64,000 nucleotides of DNA from Halopenitus salinus (GTDB taxonomy: Archaea; Halobacteriota; Halobacteria; Halobacteriales; Haloferacaceae). Shown piece after piece: positions 24,925 through 34,288 of this stretch. The stretch spans positions 62,001 through 126,000 of the forward strand of contig NZ_JBHSXL010000010.1 in NCBI RefSeq assembly GCF_042662125.1, given 5' to 3'. The translations under genes and the position numbers were made by a program. How positions within the stretch are numbered: the stretch's first letter is position 1; each line of letters begins with the position of its first letter. The notes under the pieces are model-generated. The model saw only the letters and a list, made by a program, of their open reading frames with translations, made no database searches and was not told where the DNA came from.

Positions 24925-26757
24925 ATGTCTCCTCCGGGGTCCGAGGACCGGCGAGGGCGCGTCGACGACGCCCTCGATCGTCGGACGCTCGCGGCCGTGG
25001 CGGCCGTGACGGTTCTCGGGCTCGCGCTTCGATTCTATGACCTCGGGGGGAGGGTCTTCCACTGGGACGAGGGCCGCGTCGGCTACTGGACGCTTCGATA
25101 CGCCGAGACCGGCCATCTCGAGTACGAGCCGATCATTCACGGGCCGTTTCTGCGGGTCGTAAACGGCGCGCTCTTCGGGATCGTTCCGCCCACCGACGCC
25201 TCCGCGCGGCTCGTCGTCGCGCTCGTGGGGGGACTCCTCCCGCTCGGTGCGCTGTTGTTTCGATCGCGTCTGGACCGGCTCGAGACGGTTTCGCTCTCGG
25301 CCCTCCTCGCGTTCAACCCGCTTCTCGTCTACTACTCGCGGTTCATGCGCAACGACGTGCTCGTCGGCGCCTTCGCGGTCCTCGCGCTCGGGTTCGCGAT
25401 CCGCGCGATCGACGCGCGCCGGGTCGGACACCTGTATGCGGCCGCCGCGCTGCTCGCGCTGTCGCTTTCGACGAAGGCGAACACGATCCTCTACGTGCTC
25501 TGTTACGTGGGCGCCGGCGCGTTGGTTCTCGACCATCGGATCGCGCGGGACGCCCGACGCGATGGACTTCGCGCGACCATCGCGGCCGAGATCCGGTCGT
25601 ATTGGCGTGGACTCTCGGAGATCGCCGGTGACCGTCACCCGGTCGCGTTCGTCCTCGGACACGGCGTCGGCCTCGCCTGCGTCTTCCTCGCCGTCGTCGT
25701 GTTCTTCTACGCGCCCCGGCCGGAGTTTTACGGGGCGATCGGATCCCCGGACGCCTGGTCGGATGTCCTCCACGAGGCGACGATCGGCTCCGGCAGGGAG
25801 CTCGTCGACCTGTGGATCACGGGCGACATGCAGGGCAATCCCTACCTGACCTATGTGGGTCACGAACTCGAGACCATCGCGCACGCGGGGGCCGTCACTG
25901 CCGTGCTCGCCCTCGCCGGATTCGTCGTGGACGGGCACGTCCGGGGCCGCGGCGGCGTTCCGGCGGGACGCAACCGCGGGTTCGTCGCCTTCGGCGCCTA
26001 CTGGGCGGCCGCGAGCCTGGTCGGCTATCCCGCGGCGACCGACATCAACGCGCCGTGGTCGGCGGTCCACATCCTGCTTCCGGCGACGATCCCGGCCGCC
26101 GTGGGACTCGCGTACCTCCTGCGGGAGTGTCGCGCCGCGATCCGCATCGACGACTCCGCGGGGGACGCCCCGACGATCCGCGTTCCGGAGCCGGGGACCG
26201 CGGCGATCGCTTTCCTCATCGTGTTGACCGTGACGGCGGGGCTGTTCGCGCCGACCGTAACCTACTGGAACTCGACGAATCCGGACCACACCGAGGTCGT
26301 CCAGTGGGCCCAGCCGCACAACGACGCGCGCGAGACGATCGACGACGTCGAGGCGATCGCGGCGGCCCACGAGGGCGGCACGGACGTCCTGTTCGTCGGG
26401 GTCGACCTCGAGTCCCGACAGGACACCTTCAACGTGGCCGATGAATCCGACGCCGATCGGATGCATCCCCCCGGCGGCTGGACCGATCGGCTCCCGCTGC
26501 CGTGGTACCTCGAGCGGTCGAACGCGCGCGTCGACAGCGTCAGCGCGGACGGCGAGGACGCCCCCGATCTCGATCGGGCGCTCGCGGACGCGCCGCCCGT
26601 CGTGATCGTACACGCGAGCGCGCGCGATGATGTCGACCCCCACCTCGACGGCTACCTCGTGCGCGAACACGAGCTGCGGCTGTGGAACTTCCGCGTCGCC
26701 TTCTTCATCGAGGAGGACGCGCTGCGCGACGCGCGAAACGAGTCCCCTGCCGCGTGA
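24925..26757 (+). CDS. Agl23-family membrane protein (flippase activity-associated)
   Basis: 610 residues. N-terminal Asp/Arg-rich start, then many hydrophobic helices from about residue 25 to 435, with a soluble C-terminal ~170 residues. It has the look of a GT-C/ArnT-like protein: acidic residues in an early luminal loop (FHWDEGRVGYWTLRYAE), then YYSRFMRNDVLVG. I recognise it as the haloarchaeal TIGR03663 family, annotated as flippase activity-associated Agl23, linked with N-glycan assembly; that link is family knowledge, not shown here. Start is ATG 24925, with GTG 24910 possible. It sits between purNH and purK but shares no obvious function with them. Confidence 0.75.
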   Translation: MSPPGSEDRRGRVDDALDRRTLAAVAAVTVLGLALRFYDLGGRVFHWDEGRVGYWTLRYAETGHLEYEPIIHGPFLRVVNGALFGIVPPTDASARLVVALVGGLLPLGALLFRSRLDRLETVSLSALLAFNPLLVYYSRFMRNDVLVGAFAVLALGFAIRAIDARRVGHLYAAAALLALSLSTKANTILYVLCYVGAGALVLDHRIARDARRDGLRATIAAEIRSYWRGLSEIAGDRHPVAFVLGHGVGLACVFLAVVVFFYAPRPEFYGAIGSPDAWSDVLHEATIGSGRELVDLWITGDMQGNPYLTYVGHELETIAHAGAVTAVLALAGFVVDGHVRGRGGVPAGRNRGFVAFGAYWAAASLVGYPAATDINAPWSAVHILLPATIPAAVGLAYLLRECRAAIRIDDSAGDAPTIRVPEPGTAAIAFLIVLTVTAGLFAPTVTYWNSTNPDHTEVVQWAQPHNDARETIDDVEAIAAAHEGGTDVLFVGVDLESRQDTFNVADESDADRMHPPGGWTDRLPLPWYLERSNARVDSVSADGEDAPDLDRALADAPPVVIVHASARDDVDPHLDGYLVREHELRLWNFRVAFFIEEDALRDARNESPAA

Positions 26758-26870
26758 TAGCGTGTCTCGGATCCCTGCCGCTCGTCTCGGATCGCTGATA
26801 CGGCATGGTGTGCCCCGCTCGTGCGTCCGGACGATCCGCGTTCGTGGACATTCGGTCGTCGCATGAGGTA

Positions 26871-26903
26871 ACCCTTATGCACCGACGTATGCAACCCCCG
26901 CGC
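26871..26903 (+). promoter_or_regulatory. purK promoter and ambiguous start
   Basis: ACCCTTATG (26871-26879) looks like the TATA-like element used by this genome (compare CTTATG before nuoA). Counting about 25-28 bases on reaches 26900-26905, where GTG 26904 begins VTVTLPGPTLG, the N-terminus usual for haloarchaeal PurK. A leaderless GTG start is therefore possible; ATGs at 26877 and 26889 are alternatives. Confidence 0.4.
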
Positions 26904-28133
26904 GTGACAGTCACGCTACCAGGGCCGACGCTCGGGATCGTCGGCGGCGGCCAGCTCGGGCGGATGATCGGCGAGGCGGTCGCGCGCCTCGGCGTGCGGA
27001 TCGTCGTGCTCGATCCGACGCCCGACTGCCCGGCCTCGCCGGTGGTCGACGACCAGATCGTCGGCGACTTCGACGACGAGGCGGCGATCCGGGAGCTCGC
27101 GAGGCGCTCGGACGTGCTCACCTACGAGATCGAGCTCGCCGACCCGGACGTCCTCGCCGACGCGAGCGAAACGCACGACGTTCCCGTCCACCCCGATCCG
27201 GGGACGCTCTCGACGATCCAGGACAAGCTGGTCCAAAAGCGGGCCCTCGCGGACGCCGGCATCCCGGTGCCGGAGTTCCGGGCGGTCTCGTCGGTGGCCG
27301 ACCTCGAGGACGCGCTCGAGGAGTTCGACGAGGTCATGTTGAAGGCGAGGGAGGGCGGCTACGACGGACGCGGGAACCGGCCCGTGACCGACCCGACGGA
27401 GGCGGAGGCGGCGATCGACGAGATCGGCTCGAACGCGATGGCCGAGACGTTCGTCCCCTTCGAGCGCGAGCTCGCGGTCATCGGGGTGGCGGGCGCGGAC
27501 GGGATCCGGACGTACCCCGTGACCGAGACGATCCACCGCGAGGAGATCCTCCGCGAGAGCGCGACGCCGGCCCGGACGGACGACGCCGTGGCCCGCCGCG
27601 CGCAGTCGGTCGCCCGGGACGTCCTCGACGTCCTCGATGGCCGCGGCGTCTACGGCATCGAGCTGTTCGAGACCCCCTCGGGCGGGATCCTCGTCAACGA
27701 GATCGCGCCGCGCCCGCATAACTCCGGCCACTGGACCATCGAGGGCGCGCGGACATCCCAGTTCGAGAACCACGTCAGAGCCGTCCTCGGGTGGCCGCTC
27801 GGACCGACCGACCTCCGGGGGCCGACCGCGATCGCGAACGTCCTCGGCGACGTCGAGGAGCCCGAACCGGCGACCCTCTCGGGCGTCGAGTCGATTCTCG
27901 AAGCTCCGGACGCGAGCCTCCACTGGTACGGCAAGGAGGACGTTCGTCCGCTCCGAAAGATGGGACACCTGACCGTGACCGGATCGGAGGCGGCGGGCGA
28001 CGACGTCGACTCCGCCGCGAGCGGCGAGGACCAACGCTTCGGGGACGCCGTCGGCGGTCCCGCGGACGACGTCGAAGACCGACTCGATCGCGCACGCGAG
28101 CTGCGCGACGCCGTCACGTTCACCGACGAGTAA
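26889..28133 (+). CDS. purK: N5-carboxyaminoimidazole ribonucleotide synthase PurK
   Basis: 414 residues if ATG 26889 is used (409 from GTG 26904). ATP-grasp enzyme that carboxylates AIR using bicarbonate. TLGIVGGGQLGRMIGEA is the N-terminal dinucleotide-like loop, VMLKAREGGYDGRGN the grasp loop, and LVNEIAPRPHNSGHWTIEGA the metal-binding and substrate segment. An acidic linker (about 365-390) precedes the C-terminus. Followed 31 bases later by purE, which performs the next step, so the two are an operon. Confidence 0.93.
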   Translation: MQPPRVTVTLPGPTLGIVGGGQLGRMIGEAVARLGVRIVVLDPTPDCPASPVVDDQIVGDFDDEAAIRELARRSDVLTYEIELADPDVLADASETHDVPVHPDPGTLSTIQDKLVQKRALADAGIPVPEFRAVSSVADLEDALEEFDEVMLKAREGGYDGRGNRPVTDPTEAEAAIDEIGSNAMAETFVPFERELAVIGVAGADGIRTYPVTETIHREEILRESATPARTDDAVARRAQSVARDVLDVLDGRGVYGIELFETPSGGILVNEIAPRPHNSGHWTIEGARTSQFENHVRAVLGWPLGPTDLRGPTAIANVLGDVEEPEPATLSGVESILEAPDASLHWYGKEDVRPLRKMGHLTVTGSEAAGDDVDSAASGEDQRFGDAVGGPADDVEDRLDRARELRDAVTFTDE

Positions 28134-28164
28134 CCCCCGAATCCACGCTTTCGACAGACCGACA

Positions 28165-28779
28165 ATGACCACCGTCACCGACCTCATCGACCGACTCGAA
28201 TCGGAAGCCGACCGAAACGCCGACCCGGACACCACGCCCGACGTGGGCATCATCATGGGGTCCGACTCGGACCTCCCGACGATGGAGGGCGCCTACGAGG
28301 CGCTCTCCGAGCTGGGGTTCGCCGAACAGACCGACTTCGCGGACCCGCCCGATGCGCGGTTCACCTACGAGAGCTACGTCGTCTCCGCCCACCGCACCCC
28401 GGACCTGATGTACGCGTACGCGGAGACCGCAAGCGATCGCGGCCTCGACGTGGTGATCGCGGGGGCCGGCGGCAAGTCGGCCGACCTCCCGAACATGACC
28501 GCCTCCATCGCCTATCCGGTTCCCGTGATCGGCGTTCCCGTCCAGGAGAAGTCCGTCGACTCGGTGATCGGGATGCCCACCGGGGCGCCCATCGTCGCCG
28601 TCGACGCCGGCAAGTCGTTCAACGCCGGGCTCTCGGCGGCCCAGATACTCGCGCGCCAACACGACACGATCGAATCCCGGCTTCGCGAGTACCACGAGGG
28701 GCTCCAGGGCGGGGTCGCCGAGGTCTCGAGGGACCTCCACGACCTCGGGATCGACGGCTTTCGCGATCGCCACTCCTGA
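28165..28779 (+). CDS. purE: N5-carboxyaminoimidazole ribonucleotide mutase PurE
   Basis: 204 residues. Moves the carboxyl group of N5-CAIR to C4. Key segments: VGIIMGSDSDLPTMEGA, SYVVSAHRTPDLMYAYAE with the catalytic His, and AGAGGKSADLPNMTAS. Compared with bacterial class I PurE (~165 residues) it has a ~25-residue acidic N-terminal leader and a C-terminal helix. Pairs with purK upstream. Confidence 0.95.
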   Translation: MTTVTDLIDRLESEADRNADPDTTPDVGIIMGSDSDLPTMEGAYEALSELGFAEQTDFADPPDARFTYESYVVSAHRTPDLMYAYAETASDRGLDVVIAGAGGKSADLPNMTASIAYPVPVIGVPVQEKSVDSVIGMPTGAPIVAVDAGKSFNAGLSAAQILARQHDTIESRLREYHEGLQGGVAEVSRDLHDLGIDGFRDRHS

Positions 28780-28861
28780 GTGGGCCGTTCCGGCCCCGTG
28801 TAGATCCGCCCGAACGTCCCCCGTTCGCTTGAACCCGTCGTCTTGCCCGCGCGTGCGAGAA

Positions 28862-28912
28862 TCAACGCTTATGTAGGGTCCAACCAAACCCTCGCACGTT
28901 ACGGAGACCTGT
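28862..28912 (+). promoter_or_regulatory. nuo operon promoter and ribosome binding site
   Basis: CTTATGTA (28868-28875) is a TATA-like box predicting a start near 28896; GGAG at 28903-28906 is a Shine-Dalgarno match six bases before the nuoA ATG. It is the only evident promoter for the 11-gene operon, other than a possible internal one before nuoJ. Confidence 0.5.
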
Positions 28913-29329
28913 ATGAGCGATTGGATAGCTATCGGCGCATTGGCGGTCGTCGGGATCGGCATCCCCCTCGGGATGATGGCGGTCTCGGCGTTACTCCGTC
29001 CAACCGTGCCGGAACAAGGCAAACGCACCATCTACGAGTCCGGCGAGATCCCGACCGGAAGCGCGCACATTCGGTTCAACATCCAGTACTACATGGTGGC
29101 GCTGTTGTTCCTGGTGTTCGACATCGAGACGGTCCTGTTGTTCCCGTGGGTCGTCATCTATCGGCCCGCGCTGGAGGCCGGCGTCCCGATGTTGCAGCTC
29201 CTCTGGCCGATGCTCGCGTTCGTCGGCGTTCTCACCATCGGACTCGTCTGGGCGTGGCGCAACGGCGCGGTCGAGTGGATGTCCAGTCCCCGTGCCACCC
29301 GCCGAAAGACGGAACGTGACCAACTATGA
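28913..29329 (+). CDS. nuoA: Complex I-like subunit A (NuoA)
   Basis: 138-residue membrane subunit with three helices (about 5-25, 58-78, 88-110). YESGEIPTGSAHIRFNIQYY matches the conserved loop of NuoA/ND3, and FDIETVLLFPW the second. It helps join the quinone site to the proton channel. The C-terminal ~20 residues are basic. The stop overlaps the nuoB ATG. Confidence 0.93.
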   Translation: MSDWIAIGALAVVGIGIPLGMMAVSALLRPTVPEQGKRTIYESGEIPTGSAHIRFNIQYYMVALLFLVFDIETVLLFPWVVIYRPALEAGVPMLQLLWPMLAFVGVLTIGLVWAWRNGAVEWMSSPRATRRKTERDQL

Positions 29330-30027
29330 GCAGCAACCAACCATTTATCACGGACGACACCGCGGTGACGACCGAGACCCGCGACGCCCGCATGGGCGAG
29401 GGCCGCGGCGACAGATTCAACTCGCGGCTTCGTGAGGCGTTCGGCTCCTCGCCGTTCATCCTCACCAAGTTCGACAAGTTCCTCAACTGGGCCCGCGGGT
29501 CCTCGATGTTCATGCTGCAGTTCGGGATCGCCTGCTGCAGCATCGAGATGATGCACACCTACGCGGTCAAACACGACCTCGATCGGTTCGGGTCGGGCGT
29601 GCCGCGCGCGTCGCCGCGTCAGGCCGACGTGATGATCGTCCCCGGGACCATCGTCTCGAAGTTCGCCCCGCGGATGAAGCGCGTCTACGACCAGATGCCC
29701 GAGCCGAAGTTCGTCGTCGGCATGGGCTCGTGTACGATCTCCGGCGGCCCGTTCCAGGAGGGCTACAACGTCATCAAGGGCGCAGAGGAGGTCATTCCGG
29801 TCGACATCCACGTCCCGGGCTGTCCGCCCCGCCCCGAGGCGCTCGTCTACGGCGTCGCGAAGCTGCAAGAGCGGATCGCGAACGGCGAGGCGAGCCCGGT
29901 GACCGTAAAGCCCTACGAGCTCGAGCAGTTCTCGGATCTCGAGCAGGACGAGCTCGTCGAGCACTTGACGGACCAGATCGACGAGGACGACCTCGTGATG
30001 CGATACGACTTCGCTGATTCGCCATGA
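29326..30027 (+). CDS. nuoB: Complex I-like subunit B (NuoB)
   Basis: 233 residues. Carries the N2 4Fe-4S cluster, the last electron carrier before quinone: IACCSIEMMHT (adjacent Cys), VGMGSCTISGG and HVPGCPPRPEAL provide the four ligands. About 50 residues of leader and a ~40-residue acidic tail extend the ~160-residue core. Overlaps both neighbours by four bases. Confidence 0.95.
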   Translation: MSSNQPFITDDTAVTTETRDARMGEGRGDRFNSRLREAFGSSPFILTKFDKFLNWARGSSMFMLQFGIACCSIEMMHTYAVKHDLDRFGSGVPRASPRQADVMIVPGTIVSKFAPRMKRVYDQMPEPKFVVGMGSCTISGGPFQEGYNVIKGAEEVIPVDIHVPGCPPRPEALVYGVAKLQERIANGEASPVTVKPYELEQFSDLEQDELVEHLTDQIDEDDLVMRYDFADSP

Positions 30028-31706
30028 GCTTGGAAGACCCGGAGGCCGACCTCGAGCCGGCCGACTCCGCCGACGTCGTCTCCGCGACCGATCCCGACTC
30101 GATCGCCGAGCTGCTCGGCGACCACGTGATCGGACGGGAGGAACACCTCAACGCGCCCGGATTCGTGATCCGCCCGGACGCCGTAGAGGACGTCCTCTCG
30201 ACGCTGAAGGAGGAGGCCGGCTACGACCACCTCTCCGTGGTCACGGCCCAGGAGTACGAGAACCGATACGAGTCGATCTACCACCTCAAGAAGTTCGCCG
30301 ATCCGACCGACGAGGTGAGCGTCGTGGTCCCCGCCGACAAGGAGAACCCCGTCTCCCAGTCGGCCGAGCCGGTCTTCCGGACGGCCGACTGGCACGAGCG
30401 CGAGGCGTACGACCTCGTCGGCATCGACTACGAGGGACACCCCGACCTGCGGCGGATCCTCCTTCCGGACACCTGGCAGGGACACCCGCTGTCGCTCGAT
30501 TACGACCAGGACCAGCCCCAGGTCGTCTCGCTTCGCGAGCACGCCAACCCGCTCCAGGAGGACCACGCGGACGACGAGTCGGACACGATGTTCATCAACA
30601 TCGGGCCCCACCACCCGGCCACCCACGGCGTCTTGCACCTCAAGACGACCCTCGACGGCGAGCAGGTCGCCGACGTCGAATCCGACATCGGCTACCTCCA
30701 CCGCAACGAGGAACAGATGGCCCAGTCGGGGACCTACCGCCACCAGATCATGCCGTACCCGGACCGGTGGGACTACATCTCGGCCGGGCTGCTCAACGAG
30801 TGGGCCTACGCCCGCGCGGCCGAGGACCTCGCGGACATCGAGGTGCCCGAGTACGCGCAGGTCATCCGCACGATGGGTGCGGAGATGTGCCGGATCGCGG
30901 CGCACATGCTGGCGGTCGCGACGTTCGCGTTGGACATCAACGGCGACTTCACCGCGACGTTCATGTACGCCATCAACGACCGCGAGCGGGTCCAGAACCT
31001 GCTCGAGGACCTCACCGGCCAGCGGATGATGTTCAACTACTTCCGGCTGGGCGGCGTCGTCTGGGACCTGCCGGAACCGCGCGCGGAGTTCTTCTCCGAT
31101 ACGCGCGACTTCCTCGATCAGCTCCCGGGCTCCATCGAGGAGTACCACGACCTGTTGACCGCCAACGAGATCCTCCAGGCCCGCACCATCGACACGGGGA
31201 TCCTCCCGCCCGAGGTGGCGAAGAACTACGGCGCCACCGGTCCCGTGCTCCGCGGCTCGGGCGTCGACTACGACCTCCGTCGCGACGACCCATACGGCTA
31301 CTACGACGAGCTCGACTGGGAGGTCGCCACCGAGGACGGCTGTGATAACTACGCCCGCCTCCTCGTCCGGTTGCGCGAGGTCGAGGAGTCGGCCAAGATC
31401 ATCGAACAGTGCATCGACCTCCTCGAGGACTGGCCCGAGGAGGAGCGAAACATCCAGGCCAACGTCCCGCGGACGCTCAAGCCGGACGACGACGCGGAGA
31501 TCTACCGCGCCGTCGAGGGCGCCAAGGGCGAACTCGGCGTCTACATCCGTTCTGACGGGACCGACAAGCCCGCCCGGTTCAAGATCCGCTCGCCGTGTTT
31601 CTCCAACCTGCAGACGCTGCCCGAGATGGCCAACGGCGAGTACGTGCCGGACATGATCGCGGCCCTCGGGAGCCTGGACATCGTTCTCGGGGAGGTGGAC
31701 CGCTGA
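30024..31706 (+). CDS. nuoCD: Complex I-like subunit CD fusion (NuoCD)
   Basis: 560 residues. The NuoC part (about 30-180) contains YESIYHLKKFADP and WHEREAYDLVGIDYEGHPDLRR, and the NuoD part from about 190 starts MFINIGPHHPATHGVLHL with the quinone-site His, then GYLHRNEEQMAQ. A C-D fusion is also found in some bacteria. Together with B and I it forms the peripheral arm that touches quinone. Its stop shares one base with the nuoH ATG (TGATG). Confidence 0.95.
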   Translation: MSLEDPEADLEPADSADVVSATDPDSIAELLGDHVIGREEHLNAPGFVIRPDAVEDVLSTLKEEAGYDHLSVVTAQEYENRYESIYHLKKFADPTDEVSVVVPADKENPVSQSAEPVFRTADWHEREAYDLVGIDYEGHPDLRRILLPDTWQGHPLSLDYDQDQPQVVSLREHANPLQEDHADDESDTMFINIGPHHPATHGVLHLKTTLDGEQVADVESDIGYLHRNEEQMAQSGTYRHQIMPYPDRWDYISAGLLNEWAYARAAEDLADIEVPEYAQVIRTMGAEMCRIAAHMLAVATFALDINGDFTATFMYAINDRERVQNLLEDLTGQRMMFNYFRLGGVVWDLPEPRAEFFSDTRDFLDQLPGSIEEYHDLLTANEILQARTIDTGILPPEVAKNYGATGPVLRGSGVDYDLRRDDPYGYYDELDWEVATEDGCDNYARLLVRLREVEESAKIIEQCIDLLEDWPEEERNIQANVPRTLKPDDDAEIYRAVEGAKGELGVYIRSDGTDKPARFKIRSPCFSNLQTLPEMANGEYVPDMIAALGSLDIVLGEVDR

Positions 31707-32809
31707 TGGCCGGCGGTTCCCTCACAGCCGGTGGGGCGGTTCCCGCCCAGGCGCAGCTGTTCCCCGAGCAGGTCACGAGCGCGCTCGGACTGCCGGGCGT
31801 GCTGGGCGAGGTCGTCGGCGCGCTCATCGCCGCCTTCCTGATCGGCAACGTGATGCTCGCGTTCACCGGCGTCGCCGGACCGTGGGCCAAACGGAAGATC
31901 ACGGCGGCCTTCACCGACCGGATCGCGGTCGACCGGATCGGGCCGTTCGGGCTGCTCATCATCCCGGCGGCGTCGGTCCAGCTGCTCGCCAAGGAGCTCA
32001 TCATCCCGGAGGGTGCGACGCGGCCGGCCTACGACCTCGCGCCGATCGTCCTCCCGGCCTCCGCGCTCCTCGGCTTCTCGGTCATCCCGATGGGACGGCT
32101 CGGACCGTTGAACCTCCAGCTCGCGGACCCCGAGACCGGGTTCGTGCTGGTGTTCGCGTTCGCGTCGATCGCCTCCGTCTCGCTCGTGATGGCCGGCTAC
32201 GCCTCGAACAACAAGTACTCGCTGCTCGGCGGGCTTCGGGCGGTCGCCCAGAACCTCGCCTACGAGATCCCGCTCATCGTCACTGCCATGTCCGTGGTGG
32301 TCTTTGCGGGCACGCTCCAGACGAGCGGCATCGTGAGCGCCCAACAGGAGGCGCTCGTCACCATCGCCGGGATCACGATCCCCGCGTGGTACGCGTTCGT
32401 CAACCCGTTCGCGTTCGGGCTGTTCGTCGTGGCCAACATGGCCGAGATCGGCCGGAACCCCTTCGACATCCCGGAGGCGCCGACGGAGATCGTCGCCGGC
32501 TACCAGACCGAGTACTCCTCGGCGTACTTCGTGTTGTTCTACCTCGGGGAATTCCTCCACGTCTTCCTCGGGGGAGCGATCCTCACGGTCGCGTTCCTCG
32601 GCGGAGCCTCCGGTCCCGGTCCTGAGAGCATCGGGTTCGTCTGGTTCGTGGTCAAGGTGTGGGCCTTCTTCCTGTTCACCCAGTGGTGTCGCTCGGCGCT
32701 TCCACGCGTTCGAATCGACCAGCTCATCGAGATCGGCTGGAAGGGAATGTTGGTGCTGTCGTTCGCGAACCTGCTTCTCACGGCGGTGCTCGTGGGGGTG
32801 ATCGTCTGA
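31706..32809 (+). CDS. nuoH: Complex I-like subunit H (NuoH)
   Basis: 367 residues with about eight membrane helices; forms the quinone chamber floor. PLNLQLADPETG, YEIPLIVTAMSVV and NPFDIPEAPTEIVAGYQTEYSS match the conserved loops, the last with its run of acidic residues. ATG 31706 overlaps the nuoCD stop; the frame open upstream is a shadow. Ends on the nuoI start. Confidence 0.94.
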   Translation: MAGGSLTAGGAVPAQAQLFPEQVTSALGLPGVLGEVVGALIAAFLIGNVMLAFTGVAGPWAKRKITAAFTDRIAVDRIGPFGLLIIPAASVQLLAKELIIPEGATRPAYDLAPIVLPASALLGFSVIPMGRLGPLNLQLADPETGFVLVFAFASIASVSLVMAGYASNNKYSLLGGLRAVAQNLAYEIPLIVTAMSVVVFAGTLQTSGIVSAQQEALVTIAGITIPAWYAFVNPFAFGLFVVANMAEIGRNPFDIPEAPTEIVAGYQTEYSSAYFVLFYLGEFLHVFLGGAILTVAFLGGASGPGPESIGFVWFVVKVWAFFLFTQWCRSALPRVRIDQLIEIGWKGMLVLSFANLLLTAVLVGVIV

Positions 32810-33270
32810 TGATCGGATTGTTAAAATCGATGGCGACCACGATGAAACACGCGCTCGACGGGACGACGTTCACGGTGGAATATCCCGACGTCGCCCCCGA
32901 CGTGAGCCCGCGGTTCCGTGGCGTCCACAAGTTCAGTCAGGAGCGGTGTATCTGGTGTCGACAGTGTGAGAACGTCTGTCCGAACGACACCATCCAGATC
33001 GTACAGGACGAACAGCGAAACGGCGAACAGTACAACCTCCACATCGGACAGTGCATCTACTGTCGGCTCTGTGAGGAGGTCTGTCCCGTCGACGCCATCC
33101 TGTTGACCCAGAACTTCGAGTTCACCGCCGACACGAAGGACGACTTCGTGTACAACAAAGAACAGCTCAAGAACGTCCCGTGGTACAAGGGTATCGACCC
33201 GCTGGGCTCGCGAAACCCCGATCGCGGCGCCTGGATCGGAGAGGGAGACGGGGAGGTCGATTACCAGTAG
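32809..33270 (+). CDS. nuoI: Complex I-like subunit I, two 4Fe-4S clusters (NuoI)
   Basis: 153 residues. Two ferredoxin motifs, CIWCRQCENVCP and CIYCRLCEEVCP, hold clusters N6a and N6b that pass electrons to NuoB. The region just before it, GVHKFSQERC, and ILLTQNFEFT after it are typical of NuoI. ATG overlaps the nuoH stop. A 62-base gap follows, the only sizeable one inside the operon. Confidence 0.95.
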   Translation: MIGLLKSMATTMKHALDGTTFTVEYPDVAPDVSPRFRGVHKFSQERCIWCRQCENVCPNDTIQIVQDEQRNGEQYNLHIGQCIYCRLCEEVCPVDAILLTQNFEFTADTKDDFVYNKEQLKNVPWYKGIDPLGSRNPDRGAWIGEGDGEVDYQ

Positions 33271-33332
33271 TCCGAGGCGACGCGGAGTCGCTCTCGAAAT
33301 CTTCAAAGGACATCTGAACGGAGACACACACA

Positions 33333-33596
33333 ATGGTGCTTGAAACCATCGCGTTCGCGCTGTTCGCCCTCGTTACGTTGGCGTGCAGCCTGGGCGTCGT
33401 CCTCGCACGGGACGTCTTTCACGCGTCCCTGTTTTTGGGCGCCGCCCTGTTGAGCGTCGCGGTCCATTACGTGATGTTGCATGCGGAGTTCCTTGCCGCC
33501 ATGCAGATCCTCGTCTACGTGGGCGGGGTTCTCATCCTCATCACGTTTGCCGTGATGCTCACGCGTACCGACGAACCGGAGGTGAGTAGCGTATGA
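33333..33596 (+). CDS. nuoJ1: Complex I-like subunit J, N-terminal half (NuoJ1)
   Basis: 87 residues, three hydrophobic helices. ARDVFHASLFLGAALLSVA and AEFLAAMQILVYVGGVLIL match the first part of bacterial NuoJ/ND6, including the pi-bulge helix region. Ends just after helix 3, with the second half of NuoJ encoded by the overlapping next gene. Confidence 0.9.
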   Translation: MVLETIAFALFALVTLACSLGVVLARDVFHASLFLGAALLSVAVHYVMLHAEFLAAMQILVYVGGVLILITFAVMLTRTDEPEVSSV

Positions 33597-33982
33597 GTGA
33601 CGACCCGGACACACGCGAACGTGACGGGCCCGGCTACGACGCCGAGGATCGGGGACTGGTCCCCGGCCTCGCGTCGGCCCTGCTTTTCGCCGTGATGGCC
33701 GCCGCCTTCCTCGGCGCGGATCTGGGGGAGCCGGCCGGCTTCGAGCTCGGCGAGTACGGGATCACCCACGAGATCGGGTTCGCGCTGTTCAACCTCGACA
33801 TCGGCTCGCTCGCGGGCTCGACCGAGGGATTCCTCGCGGCGTTTCTGATCGTAGCGCTCACGCTCGACGTCGCGATCGACGGCGCGTTGTACCTCGCGAA
33901 ACGCGAGGAGGACGGAACGATCGTCTCGGCCGTCGGCTCCGCGTTCACCGCGGGTCGCAAGGCCGGGGAGGGCGGTGAGTGA
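33593..33982 (+). CDS. nuoJ2: Complex I-like subunit J, C-terminal half (NuoJ2)
   Basis: 129 residues with helices near 24-42 and 82-100, corresponding to the last two helices of NuoJ. A charged N-terminal leader (SDDPDTRERDGPGYDAEDRG) precedes them. Split NuoJ is usual in haloarchaea. Starts within the nuoJ1 stop and ends within the nuoK start. Confidence 0.82.
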   Translation: MSDDPDTRERDGPGYDAEDRGLVPGLASALLFAVMAAAFLGADLGEPAGFELGEYGITHEIGFALFNLDIGSLAGSTEGFLAAFLIVALTLDVAIDGALYLAKREEDGTIVSAVGSAFTAGRKAGEGGE

Positions 33983-34287
33983 CCGTGGTCGCCACCCAGT
34001 ACTACCTGTTTTTGGCCGCCGCCGTCTTCTGTATCGGACTGTTCGGCGTGCTCACGCGCCGTGAGGCGCTGTACTTCCTGATGAGCGTCGAGCTCATGTT
34101 GAACGCCGCGAACATCAACCTGATCGCCTTCTCGCAGTACTACGGCGATCTCACCGGACAGGTGTTCGCGCTGTTCGTGATCGCGCTCGCGGCCGCCGAG
34201 GTCGCGATCGGGATCGGGATCATCCTCGTGTTGTACCGCAACTTCGGCGTGACCGACGTGACCGTTCCACGGGAGATGAGGTGGTAA
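33979..34287 (+). CDS. nuoK: Complex I-like subunit K (NuoK)
   Basis: 102 residues, GTG start overlapping the nuoJ2 stop. Three helices; the conserved Glu of helix 2 is in YFLMSVELMLNAANINLIAF and the helix 3 Glu in ALAAAEVAIGIGI. Member of the antiporter-like proton path. One base before nuoL. Confidence 0.94.
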   Translation: MTVVATQYYLFLAAAVFCIGLFGVLTRREALYFLMSVELMLNAANINLIAFSQYYGDLTGQVFALFVIALAAAEVAIGIGIILVLYRNFGVTDVTVPREMRW

Positions 34288-34288
34288 G

